Source: Orthonyx spaldingii
Lineage: Eukaryota > Chordata > Aves > Passeriformes > Orthonychidae
Direction: 5' to 3'
Length of the DNA stretch: 64,000 bases
Assembly: GCA_013397795.1 (NCBI GenBank)
Contig: VZTJ01000624.1
Location: 228,809 to 292,808 of the forward strand
In this document: positions 1 to 9,589 of the stretch, piece by piece
How positions within the stretch are numbered: the stretch's first letter is position 1
Layout: every line of letters begins with the position of its first letter
Made by a program: the position numbers and the translations under genes
Notes under the pieces: generated by a model
Database searches by the model: none
What the model saw: the letters and a program-made list of their open reading frames with translations, nothing else
Told to the model about the DNA's origin: nothing

Positions 1-111
1 CCCTTCCGCCCGCCACCTCCCCCTGTCCCACCAGCTTAGATTCGTAGTCTCTGCAGACTCCCTGCTTCCTACTCATGGGGATCCTGTTCCTCCCTTCCCC
101 TTCCCTTACAG
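1..111 (+). other. ISL1: 3' end of ISL1 intron 3
   Basis: This pyrimidine-rich sequence ends in a TTCCCTTACAG acceptor directly before the homeodomain exon. The AG at 110-111 gives an exon starting at 112. A second AG at 113-114 would also keep the frame, shortening the exon by three bases, so the exact first base is uncertain (NAGNAG-type acceptor). The upstream exons that encode the start codon and LIM domains lie outside the window. Confidence 0.8.
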
Positions 112-398
112 CAGAACCTATCTCTGCCAGACAGCCAGCTCTGCGGCCCCACGTCCACAAGCAGCCCGAGAAGACCACCCGAGTCCGGACTGTCCTTAAT
201 GAAAAACAGCTTCACACCTTGAGGACCTGCTACGCTGCCAACCCCAGACCTGATGCCCTCATGAAAGAGCAACTGGTAGAAATGACTGGCCTCAGCCCGA
301 GGGTCATCAGGGTTTGGTTTCAAAACAAGCGATGCAAGGACAAAAAAAGGAGCATTATGATGAAGCAACTTCAGCAGCAGCAACCCAATGACAAAACT
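112..398 (+). CDS. ISL1: ISL1 exon 4: homeodomain exon of LIM-homeodomain factor Islet-1 (partial gene)
   Basis: Islet-1 is a nuclear DNA-binding transcription factor that specifies motor and sensory neurons, second-heart-field progenitors and pancreatic endocrine cells. Read in the frame with GAA at 114-116, the exon encodes residues 161-255 of the 349-residue protein. After a linker rich in Pro, Arg and His, the homeodomain runs from TTRVRTVLNE (codons from 174) to about 353. Helix 3 carries VIRVWFQNKR, with the invariant Trp48, Phe49, Asn51 and Arg53 and a Gln at position 50, which sets TAAT-type specificity. A basic tail (KDKKRS) and a glutamine run (KQLQQQQ) follow. The exon ends ...AAAACT before a consensus GTAAGT donor at 399, in phase 0. 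I see no stop or frameshift. The translation matches vertebrate ISL1 as I know it, and ISL2 differs in the linker and C-terminus. Confidence 0.97.
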
Positions 399-1908
399 GT
401 AAGTGGCTTCAGCCTCTGTCCGTGTGTGCTGCCTTAATTCCCAAGGAGAAACGCCTGGGGTATGTCCAGCCCGGACAATCCCAGGGCTCGGTTTGATGCT
501 GTTGATTTTTTGCGATCTCCCTGAAAACAAAGAAAACGATACCGCTTAGTTATTACCCGTTAGTTTCTACTGTCAGTGCAATCGAAACAGACCACAGAGA
601 GGAGCCGATTTAGGCTGCTCAAGCCAACTCAGCATTTGTGCGGCTAAGGATACACAGTAGCTTAGACTAACTTCTCTGCAGCATGAATGAGACCTGCAGA
701 GCTTATGGGATGTAATAAACCCAGTCTCGTATAATACTTATATTGCAAATGCAAAGGACTCCTTAAGGGGGAAAAGACGCTTTTGCACTCTTCTGTGTTT
801 TTAAACAGGAGTAAACCCAGAAGTAAAAAAAGTTTTTAAAAAAGAGTAAAAATGAAAGAAGAGATGTTTTTCTTAGCACTTTATATACTACAAAGTGTGT
901 TTGTCAGTGCACTTACTGCAGAAAAAGACAAATACAATGCAAATTTTTCGGAATTACCATCGTGTTTACAGGTTAATTTATATGTAGTTATATCTACGTA
1001 GAGCTCTTTTCTGCAGAAATATGCATGGACGATGTAAACAAGCGGAATGCACTGGATTCAGCAGAACAAATTGTCTGACTCCATTTTAAGCCAAATTTGT
1101 TTCTTTTTTGTTGTTGTTATTGTAAGTCCACTTGAAGAAGAGTGTGTTACTCTCCCTGTGTATATTGACTGACCTGAGAACGACTATTAATTCATAAGGC
1201 TGCCTAGTTAAGTGGAATTTAAAGAGTTTCATTTTACCCTGTTGGAATGCAATAAAACACGGCGTTATTAACTCTCCTGAACAATCTATTCGTCGAGGCT
1301 TGGAGTTATGTTGTACACTGTGCCTGCACCACAGGGCATACTGAGAGGGCTGGGGCTTTTTTGTTTGTTTGTTTGGTCTCGGTTTTTTTGTTTGTTCGGT
1401 TTTTTGTTGTTGTTGTTGTTTGTTGGGTTGGTTTTGTTGTTGTTGTTGTTGTTGTTTATGTGTGTGTTTTGGTTTTTTGAAAGAGTGCAGTAATGACGTA
1501 CCCCAAGTTTGCCGTGCAGCGGATATACGATCCAGTTAAGGCCACGCAAAACAAAACCAGACTGGATGCGAACTACAGAAGGGAGCAGGATTAACCGTTT
1601 CTCGTTCTGAGACGTGCATTGGCAGTCGAGACACAGAGTGCTCGTGTTTAAGGGAGCTTGGGGTGGAGGGGGTATGCTTTGAGACGAATAGGAGGATTAA
1701 AGGGAAAGAAAGTAAACTTCCACCGTGATAAATGCAGCGAGTAGAAACAGACTGACCTAGAGTAGAATAGAGTAAGACATTCACAGCAGATTAACAAAGC
1801 AAATACAAGGGACCGTATAGATAAGATAGAAAGCAGTTTATTGACTCAGCGTTTATATACAATAAAGCTAACCAAGCTCATTAACATCTTTTGCTGGGCT
1901 GTTTACAG
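399..1908 (+). other. ISL1: ISL1 intron 4
   Basis: The intron runs from GTAAGT at 399 to TTTACAG at 1908. It is AT-rich, with a long T/G-rich low-complexity tract at about 1357-1457. Retention would append only 12 codons before a stop at 435-437. I see no coding exon inside it. Confidence 0.9.
1357..1457 (+). repeat. T/G-rich low-complexity tract with TTG repeats
   Basis: About 100 bases of TTTG and TTG repeats on the plus strand, with almost no C or A, inside ISL1 intron 4. The two TTG runs are at about 1404-1421 and 1435-1455. Open reading frames on both strands here are low-complexity artefacts. Confidence 0.9.
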
Positions 1909-2076
1909 AATATCCAAGGGATGACAGGAACTCCAATGGTGGCTGCTAGCCCGGAGAGACATGACGGTGGTTTGCAGGCGAACCCCGTGGAGGTGCAGAG
2001 TTACCAGCCGCCCTGGAAAGTACTGAGTGACTTCGCATTGCAGAGTGACATAGACCAACCTGCTTTTCAGCAACTA
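1909..2076 (+). CDS. ISL1: ISL1 exon 5: LIM-binding (LHX3-interacting) segment
   Basis: This 168-bp exon encodes residues 256-311. It begins NIQGMTGTPM at 1909 after the TTTACAG acceptor and ends ...PAFQQL at 2076 before GTAAGT. It is phase 0 at both ends. It contains the stretch from about residue 262 to 291 (TGTPMVAASP through YQPPW) known in this family to bind the LIM domains of LHX3 in the motor-neuron complex with LDB1. An internal TTTGCAG acceptor at 1971-1977, exactly 69 bases into the exon, would delete the first 23 codons in frame and give the ISL1-beta form. The reading frame is intact. Read-through into intron 5 would add 35 codons and stop at 2181. Confidence 0.97.
1971..1977 (+). 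promoter_or_regulatory. ISL1: Alternative 3' splice site for ISL1-beta
   Basis: TTTGCAG ends at 1977, exactly 69 nt (23 codons) inside exon 5. Use of it would remove residues 256-278 in frame, matching the 23-residue deletion described for mammalian ISL1-beta. The site is seen directly; its use in this species is inferred. Confidence 0.7.
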
Positions 2077-4339
2077 GTAAGTGTCGGTTCCCAGCCCGAG
2101 CCAGCCGGTACTCGGGTCACAGCAATGGGCGATTCACTCCAGGTGTCAGATCCTCTCAGAGAGACAAACAATCCAGATTAGCTGGCTTTTCCAGAAATTA
2201 CAAGGTGGGCATGACTACATCTGTAAAAGCAGAGAACTGAATTGATTTCACAGAGCTTGGTGCAAAATCGACCTTAGTGTAAAGCAGAGATATTGCTCAG
2301 TTGAGTGTGAGTTTGGATAAGGCCTGACTCAGGTCTGGTAATAGCTCACACACTCCTGAAAACTGAAAGCACTTCACTAGAACATTATTTATATGTCACT
2401 TAATTTCACATTTGTGAAAGCAGTTTCTAGAATTCACCCCTTCCCACTTCAGGCCGATTTTGCCTTTATGTTGTAGGATGAATTTTAAATACACGATTAC
2501 AACATCAGCCAGGGTCCTTCTTGAGTCAGACGAATACAAATCTCTTAATTAAAATTTCAAAGTCCTTATTTTAAGCATGTACCTCTAGATATAACTTCAT
2601 GTATCTATCTATACACATGAATCTATACATACATATATATAGCTTACAGTAAGTCTTGTTCTTTGGAATGGAAATTGCTAGTATGTATTTAGGTGAAAAA
2701 ATCAAGCAATATAATAAACTACCTTAAGCAGAAGAAAAGAAACCTTTAAGAATAAATTCTGTCCTTAACTCATTTCCTTATGCCTACATCACTTGGCAGC
2801 CCATATGGGATCATATCAACCACAATATTTAAGCATGACAAGGTGAATTAAGGAGAGAAGTTCAATCTTCAGTCAGTTTCCTGGCCTAAATGTGTTAAAA
2901 CCAGATATTTAAAATAATAAGGTACATTGTGTATAGTATTTCAGGGATTCAAAATAACAGCTATGAGAAAATAACATGTAAACTTTTTTTTGATCTGTTG
3001 GGCTTTTTTTTTAAATTTTTTTTACATCAAGCGATGGAAGACAAAGGTTTGTTGTTGAATCTAGCATTGTGTTCAGACCTTTTTGGTTTAGCATCATGCT
3101 CTCCTGCAGAATCGCTTTTCTTTTGCCCAACAGCAGTCTGCAGTATGTTTCCCTTGCTGGCACACTGTGCTTGCTCATGAAACTGCAGCACAGCAGCAGG
3201 ACTATTTGCATCCTCTTACACCTAAAGCAACCACTGCTTTTCCTGCTTTAATCAAGCTGTCCGTCAGATGGGAGAAAAAATTATCTCCTTTGGTTGCCTT
3301 ACATACCGTGCCTTAACAAAATACGAGAGTTTAAAAATCTTTGATGCAGTGAGTTTTTGTATTAAATAGTTCAAAAAAAGGAAAGAAAAAAGCAGGATGA
3401 AAGATGGATAGTCCAAATACACAAACATGGGAATATACACATAGGAAAATAGACCATTAGGTTGACAAATTAATATTGATATACATTCGACATAATATGT
3501 GATACTGAAAAGAGTTAAAGAAGAGTGGAAGGAACAGACTGTTCATTGGCCATTCAAGGCACGGCTCTAATTTGGAAAGGACCTTAATCACAGAATTGAC
3601 CTGTTAAATAGGTGCCAAAGAAATGCTTCTGGATTAACAAAGCTCCACCCTTCAAGACATGCCTTTTCCTAATGCTACTCCTAAACTAACGGGAGCAGCA
3701 GGGCACATTAGGATGGAATAGTGTGACCTTTTTTATCAAACTGACTCTCATTAAGAAGAGATAGCACCAGCCTTGAATCACGAATGAAAGAGGATGGCTG
3801 GTTTCAAATGCCTTCTGCTGCTGGATCCTCCTTCCAGGTTTATTTTGGTATGTGCACAAAAGGTGAAAAAAGTAATCTTTCAGTTTCATGTCAAGAAAAC
3901 ACATGCACTCCTAAATAATTGACTAGAACATCCTGTTGGGATTGCCACTCTTGCAAGACAGGGAAGAAGGCCTCATTAATAAGTTTGTTTGTTTATTTGC
4001 TTGATTTTTTTCAGTCTTCTTTTTCCATTTTTTTAACCTACTTTTTCTTGGTGATTTGGCCGAAGGCCTGAAGGTTCCTGTGAAGTCAATGGGGAAGCTA
4101 AACAGAGCAACCAGCAGTGACACAGCCTCCTGTGGAGATGTATCAGGCCTATTGGCTGCATGCCTTGTGTATTTATTTTTGTGTTCTTCTTTGCCTGCTA
4201 CTTTTCTTTAAGTTTTACAGTTGTAGCAACACTTCTTTTTCTTATTTTTCTTCTTCTTCTTTTTTTTTCTCTCTCTCTTTTTTGTTCCTTTTTTTTTTTT
4301 CTTTTTTTTCTTTCTTTTTTTTTTTTTCCTTTTTGGCAG
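2077..4339 (+). other. ISL1: ISL1 intron 5
   Basis: The intron runs from GTAAGT at 2077 to TTGGCAG at 4339. It is AT-rich. Its 3' end is an unusually long T/C tract (about 4229-4336), and an acceptor-like AGTTTTACAG at 4211-4220 lies just upstream. I find no exon or mobile element within it. Confidence 0.9.
4229..4336 (+). repeat. Long polypyrimidine tract at the exon 6 acceptor
   Basis: Just over 100 bases, nearly all T with some C, immediately before the exon 6 acceptor. It works as an extended polypyrimidine tract but is low-complexity and could be length-variable. Confidence 0.9.
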
Positions 4340-4456
4340 GTTAATTTTTCAGAAGGAGGACCCGGTTCCAATTCTACTGGAAGTGAAGTAGCATCAATGT
4401 CCTCTCAGCTGCCAGATACACCCAACAGCATGGTAGCCAGTCCTATTGAGGCATGA
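4340..4456 (+). CDS. ISL1: ISL1 exon 6: C-terminal coding part and stop
   Basis: The terminal exon starts [10 protein letters not shown] at 4340 and encodes residues 312-349, a Ser/Pro/Gly-rich tail ending VASPIEA, then TGA at 4454-4456. Joined in phase 0 to exon 5 it reads QQL-VNFSEGG, as in vertebrate ISL1. The tail is thought to be low-structure and has no DNA-binding motif. The total of 38 codons matches the family's terminal exon, so the annotated C-terminus is complete. Confidence 0.97.
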
Positions 4457-4656
4457 GGAACAGTCATTCAAATTTCTGTTGTTGTTGTTTCTGCCCTTAC
4501 CCTCACCCCTGTTGAAGAGAGTGGGAAAGCGAACGTGTTGGGACTTCGAAATTTAGGGGGAAAGAATATTTAACAACCCTGTAATGAACCTAGCAAGGAA
4601 CTGCGTCATGAGATGAATGGAGTCATATTTGAAAAGACAAGGTAATATGGTAGCAA

Positions 4657-4665
4657 CACTGTGAA
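4657..4665 (+). promoter_or_regulatory. Overlapping miR-128 / miR-27 seed matches in ISL1 3' UTR
   Basis: CACTGTGAA contains an 8-mer match to the miR-128 seed (CACTGTGA) and an overlapping 8-mer match to the miR-27 seed (ACTGTGAA). The match is seen in sequence; function is inferred. As I recall, miR-128 has been linked to Islet1 control in heart regeneration work. Confidence 0.45.
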
Positions 4666-5310
4666 GACAATCATGGGATCTTACTAGAAAAAAAAAAATA
4701 CAACCACAAACCCCGTGCTTTTCAATGATCAGAGGAGGAGGATCGAAAAGACGTTTTCCAAATATAAAGGATTTGTACCCGTGGATCTCAAAAAGGAAAA
4801 AAAAAAAAAGAAGGAAATCTTTTCATTTGACTGCACATCTTAGGGAGAAACCAAGGTAGAGGGACTTTCTATCCGGTCCCTCCCATTCCGAATGGTGCTG
4901 TTTCTATATTGGGGATAGCCTTGCCAAAAGAAGCTCCAGTAGGTTTTCCATCATCAGGAAAGAGATGATTCATCCCTGCATTGTTGAAAGATTCCTTGCA
5001 GGAAGGTGGAGCTGCATTGGTTTGCAATGTTGTTTTTAGCTGACTCTTAACAAGGGGTTGTTTCCTGGGTCTCTTCTAGCATGCCTGTAGTGGGGTTTTG
5101 ATTTTGTTTGGTTGAGATCCACCCCCTATTAAGTCTGATGCGATTAAAAATAGGTTTTTGAAATCCTCTTTAAAAGTGAATTTATAAAAACATTGCAACA
5201 AGGTATACCTCTATTTTGCCACAAAGCGTCTCGGGATTGTGTTTGAAATGTGTCCGCCCAAGAACCTTCCCCTTCCCCAGAGATGTGTATAGTCATTGGT
5301 TATAACAACT

Positions 5311-5357
5311 GTTTTTCTCTCTTTCTCTTTCTCTTTCTCTTTCTCTCTCACTCTCTA
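5311..5357 (+). repeat. CU-rich tract in ISL1 3' UTR
   Basis: Repeated CTCTTT units ending in CTCTCTAG. This is a potential binding tract for pyrimidine-binding proteins in the mRNA. Confidence 0.7.
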
Positions 5358-5535
5358 GAAAAAAAAATAGAGGAAAAAAGGTAAAAAAAAATTAGGAAAA
5401 GTAAAAAGAAAAAAAATCACTCTTTTTGTTTGCTCTTGCATTGCAAAATTATAAAGTAATTTATTATTTATTATCGGAAGACTTGCCACTTTTCATGTCA
5501 GTTGACTATTTTTTTTGTTTGCTGAAGTAAAAAAG

Positions 5536-5565
<30 letters not shown>
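5536..5565 (+). repeat. Poly(A) run of 30 in the 3' UTR
   Basis: Thirty consecutive A's, then a GC-rich patch and the only N in the window at 5590. Length and flanks may be unreliable in the assembly. Confidence 0.85.
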
Positions 5566-5567
<2 letters not shown>

Positions 5568-5664
5568 TGTCCCGGGGGTTTTTAAAAAANTGTACCGTGG
5601 TCTTTGAATAATATGTCTAATTCTATGTGTTTTTGTCCTTTTTCTTTCCTTAAATATGATGTGA

Positions 5665-5670
5665 AATAAA
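5665..5670 (+). terminator. ISL1: Main candidate ISL1 polyadenylation signal
   Basis: Canonical AATAAA in the context GTGAAATAAAAGCGCC, about 1.2 kb after the stop, the right distance for the ISL1 3' UTR. A cleavage site 15-25 bases downstream is inferred. Confidence 0.7.
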
Positions 5671-5841
5671 AGCGCCATATGTAGAATTATTATATCTTCA
5701 GGACTATTTCACTAGATAAGCGTTTGAAATAGAATAATAATAATAATAATATTAACATTAAATAATGAACAAAGTTCCCTCTTTTAAATATTTACAGGTT
5801 AGCAGCTAAAATACCTGAAATAAAATATTGCATGCAAAGCC

Positions 5842-5893
5842 GGTCGTTAGTGAATAAAAGGAGTGTGATATTTTATTGCAAGTATTAACGACC
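5842..5893 (+). terminator. Inverted repeat enclosing a distal AATAAA
   Basis: GGTCGTTA (5842-5849) pairs with TAACGACC (5886-5893). Inside it, AATAAAA (5853-5859) pairs with TTTTATT (5871-5877). The second AATAAA is therefore sequestered in a potential stem. It could be a distal polyadenylation element or a conserved structural element just past the gene. Confidence 0.45.
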
Positions 5894-6900
5894 AGCTTGT
5901 AAATTTCCGTTTCAACAACTGTATCAGGGCTAGTTGGATGCCTTAGCTTTCAATCGATAATGTTAGAAAGTATCTTGTTTCCCCACCCCATCCCTTGCCC
6001 TTAAAAGTGATATTACTCTAGGCATGATCAGACATAACGTTAAGACATCTAAAGAACTGAGAGCTCAGGCTTTTTGCTGAGTTCTACTATTTTTAAAAAA
6101 ATAATAAAAAGAAAGTGCTGTATACCAAAGCCTCGTTGTTGAGATTGTTGAAGTGACCTGTACTTTAAGTATAAGCTCCCGGTAAAAGGGATGCTTTTTG
6201 CTTAACAAGTCAAGTATGACCATTATTTATCAATGTCTGCTGTCAAAACAATTGAATAATGCTGCAGGAGGAATAGTTGTGGGGATATTTCTGTCGGGGA
6301 TATTGCTGTGAAATTGCACGAATATGTTCCTTATTTTCTGTCGACTTCCTTCTCTTCACTCCCTCTTTTCTTCCTTTTTTAATTTGCGGGGGAGAGGGTG
6401 GTGAAAGCTAGAAACGTGGGCGATTTCTTGGGGAAAAGTAGAAAGAAGTAAATTTTAAAAAAATGGGAAAGGGTTGTTTTTGCTCCAATTCAAGTGCTCC
6501 CTAGTGCTCCCGGGCAGCACAGGACAAAGGTTCGCTTTAAAACACCCTTAAGGACTGGAATATACAGAGATTTTCAGTCTGACAAAGACAAGTTGGTTTG
6601 CATGTCAGTTACTCCAAACCCCAATGTTTTCTTAACATAACCTTCTTTTCCCTCCCTCCTCACCATCTCAGCCCACCCTGAGCAAGCTCAGCTATAGACA
6701 AACCATTTCGACAGTACAGAGAACATTAAAAAAATGTTAAAATCTAATACAAGGATTTCAATCATCCTGATTAGAAACTGGATTCATTTTGTATGCTCAA
6801 GTGTAATACATTTTTGAGTACTTGATAAATATTTAAATAAATATGAAATCTACCTTAAACTGTGTGATCAGTAACCCTTGTGTTTTCATGCAGGACCAGA
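5894..6900. other. ISL1 downstream flank, non-coding
   Basis: AT-rich sequence with another AATAAA at 6103-6108. I see no open reading frame of note, no RNA gene and no recognisable repeat. Confidence 0.6.
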
Positions 6901-6904
6901 GGAT

Positions 6905-7720
6905 TGGTACGGCGCTTCGGGGGGCGGGAGGGAGAAGGGGTATCATTTCTGCCCGGTGGTCTGACATGTAAGTGGTTGGAGTCGCTCTCACTTGGGTGAG
7001 TTTGGAGACGGAGTCTCTGACTCGGGAGAGTCTGTAACTGGTGAGGGAAGCCTGTAAGGGCAAGGCAACCTGAGGGCCTTTGCATTCGCCTCTTGTCGCC
7101 GGGAGGCTAAACGGTGGGTGGCAGAAGCGGCGGCTCCGCGGGAGAGACGCGGGGTCACGCAGGACGGAGGTGACCCCGAGAGAGAGGAACCTGCGCGCCA
7201 GGGGCTGGCGAGAGCTGCCCCTCTGTCTCCCGCCCCCGGGAAGGACCTTCGGAAACTCCTGTGGGCTCCGAGGGCCGCGCAGGAGGCAAGGGAGACTTTT
7301 GGCTGTCGGTCTTTGCGAGTGAAAGGCCCCCCAGCCCTGCTCGGCGCCCCGCGGTCCCGGCGCGCCCTCCGGGCGGCTGGGGCAGCGGTGGAGATAAGCC
7401 ACCCGCCGGGAGGCAGGGGTTGGCGTTTGGGCTGCCAGCACGGCGTCTTGCACCTCGAAACACACAGGGCAGCAGCACGTCCTTGGAGCCGGAGCGCTGC
7501 CCCGGCTCTGCAGCTGCGGGCCGGGAGCCCACTCGGGATGTGCCTGCACACACACCCACCGCCGGGCTCCTGTCCGCACCCCCGCAGGGCGTCTGAGACC
7601 CCCAGCCCCGTTCGGGGGATAGCAACAGCCGGGTCGCTTCTGCGGCCGCCACTCGGGGACCATTGCGGGCCCCAGACCCGCGATCACCCCGGAACCTCCA
7701 CCCTCGAAACTTCGGTTAAA
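6905..7720. promoter_or_regulatory. CpG-island-like block 1 downstream of ISL1
   Basis: A sharp switch from AT-rich DNA to about 800 bases of GC-rich sequence with frequent CpG dinucleotides. Overlapping frames are open on both strands, as expected from high GC, but the conceptual proteins are Arg/Pro/Ala-rich with no recognisable domain. It could be an enhancer or Polycomb-type CpG island, or the promoter of a non-coding transcript. Confidence 0.65.
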
Positions 7721-8269
7721 CAAAACTCGTCTGCTTTTAAGATTGTTTTTTTTTTCTTTTATGGCCTTTGATTCCCTTTTTCATTACATATGTTTGTGAA
7801 GCCCCACAAACTTTCTAGTGTTTTCTGCCGTGGAGCAAATAAACTTTTGAGCCGATCCTCCTAGGGCCTTCTTCAGTAGAACACTCTTCCTGAGCTTGGG
7901 CAGCAGGATTTGTGTAAGCGAGAGAAAAGACCGTCTTCATGAAATGCATGTCCTTATGGTGCTCTGTCAGGTTCTTGCTCTGATTCTTCTTTCCTATTAG
8001 AGACCGCTATGATTTCTCTGAGGACTTTGTTTGCAGACACTGAGATCAATATTCAAACTCTTCTCATTTCAATATTTGTACCCAGGTTAATTAGCTCTCA
8101 GCATCCCCAGCCAACGTGGCAGTGTGACGCAGAAGCCGGGTACGTGAATTCCAGAGTTGAGATCAGTTAAACACCTCAACAGTAAGTGTTTGCATTTGTA
8201 TACATCTGTATGCATACATATACTAAAAAATTCACGTTGAGTTAAGCAAGAACGGATGTCAGGGAAGGA

Positions 8270-8480
8270 ATAAGGAGTCCGCAGGCGATGTCGGCCCTCA
8301 GGCCGCCGCATCCCCTACCCCAGTGCAGCGCCTGGGAGGGGTCAGGGTCCGTGGGGCCGGGTGGGTTTCGGGGGCACTGATCCTCTCTGGTCCTCTCTAC
8401 ACGCCGAAAGGCCGAAAGCGTTTTACGGTGAGAGATGCGGCTGCCGGGCGCTTTGCATGCTTTACCGAAGCTGTAAGTAG
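8270..8480. promoter_or_regulatory. Small GC/CpG-rich block 2
   Basis: GC-rich stretch with several CpGs, separated from block 1 by about 550 bases of AT-rich DNA. No coding signal. Confidence 0.45.
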
Positions 8481-8697
8481 TTAATATAGGGGCTGGAAAG
8501 AGATCCTGTTTACTGATTGTTCCTGATTGTTGTTTTCTTGATAACAGAGCAAGCCACTGAATGACTGTTTGAGCTCAGGCGCCACAAACATAAACTTAAC
8601 AGCTCCCAGTGTGCCGGCCCTTCTGGAGGATCACTCCTCACCTCCCAGGGCTTGTGAAGTGCAGGAGGAGAAGGCAGTTCCCAAGGAGGCAGGCTCC

Positions 8698-8728
8698 GGG
8701 GTGGTGGGGGTGGTGGTGGGGAGTGGGG
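8698..8728 (+). other. Potential G-quadruplex
   Basis: Four G runs of at least four (8698-8701, 8706-8710, 8718-8721, 8725-8728) separated by loops of 4, 7 and 3 bases fit the canonical G-quadruplex pattern on the plus strand. Confidence 0.55.
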
Positions 8729-8799
8729 AAGACTCGCCTGTATACCCGGTCTTTCCATAGTGCACGGTATCTGCCCTCATTAGCCGGGGACAAGGTGTG

Positions 8800-9180
8800 T
8801 AAAACCAATAGGTACTTTTCTCCGAGCCTCCTACCCGTGCCGGAGCTCGGGGCAGGCTCTGGATGCTGCTCTGCGCAGCATCCCAGCCGAGAGATGCTGC
8901 TTTTACATCACGCTGCAATTCCCTTTGGATTTCCTCAAATTTTCTTGCGGCGGCTAAGGGCCGCCAAACAAGTGATTGCTCTAGGCCAGGGAGGCAGGGA
9001 GAAGGAGGCAAGGAGGGCGTGCAGCCTAGCCGCGGCAGATCCCCGCCGGGCCAGGTCTCCCGGGATCGGTGGCACCGGGGCTACAACTCCGGCGGGCGGC
9101 CTGGCCGCACTCTGCCGCGACTGCCGCTGGATGAACCACCTGCAGCTCCGGCTCTTTTCTCGACTATGTGGCGTGGGGAA
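8800..9180. promoter_or_regulatory. CpG-island-like block 3
   Basis: GC- and CpG-rich DNA ending at a GGAA microsatellite. It includes a perfect 8-bp hairpin, GATGCTGC (8862-8869) with GCAGCATC (8875-8882). No recognisable protein. Confidence 0.5.
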
Positions 9181-9220
9181 GGAAGGAAGGAAGAAGGAAG
9201 GAAGGAAGGAAGAAGGAAGG
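9177..9220 (+). repeat. GGAA/GAAGGA microsatellite
   Basis: Imperfect tandem GGAA units with interspersed GAA on the right edge of CpG block 3. Confidence 0.85.
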
Positions 9221-9589
9221 TGGCAAAGCAGGATTTTTGCTGGAGTGTCTCTGCTTCTTTGCTTTATTTACTTCTGAAAAACAAAACAGGGTAAGGTGTG
9301 TTTGTGGGAAAGAGAGAGGACAAAAAAATTTCCAGAAATAAGTGACACGGACCAAAGCAGAACTCGGCTGCTATCTCCGGCAGACCTCGTGTGGCAATGG
9401 GAAGAGGAAAATAGGGTGTTACTGTGGCTTTTCTTTAGGAGGGCTGTTCAGGTCGGTAGATCTCCAAGGCTAATCCAAACAAGCCGTTTGACTTGTGAGG
9501 TCCGGTGTCTAGACATAGTTGGTGACTCGGCGGCTCCTTATCTGGTTTTGGAATCAGCCAAAAGAGACTTTTCTTAATGTCCACAGCAG

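Larger units (their letters stand above)
4457..5690 (+). other. ISL1: ISL1 3' untranslated region
   Basis: The UTR extends from the stop to about 20 bases past the AATAAA at 5665-5670, about 1.2 kb. It contains A-rich runs, a CTTTCT-rich pyrimidine tract (5311-5357), a 30-A run (5536-5565) and one N at 5590. The end is inferred from the signal; further AATAAA motifs at 5819, 5853 and 6103 could give longer forms. Confidence 0.75.

Noticed and set aside
1286..1549. Asn/Lys-rich minus-strand ORF in intron 4
   Set aside because: It is the translation of the TTG/TTTG low-complexity tract on the opposite strand.
6833..7771. Long overlapping open frames (up to 296 codons) on both strands
   Set aside because: They coincide with a CpG-rich block where stops are rare. 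The products are Arg/Pro/Ala-rich without domains, and several frames are open at once, which points to composition rather than coding.
8609..9277. 222-codon plus-strand open frame
   Set aside because: It runs through CpG-rich sequence into a GGAA microsatellite, which gives a Lys/Glu/Gly/Arg repeat. No homology is recognised.
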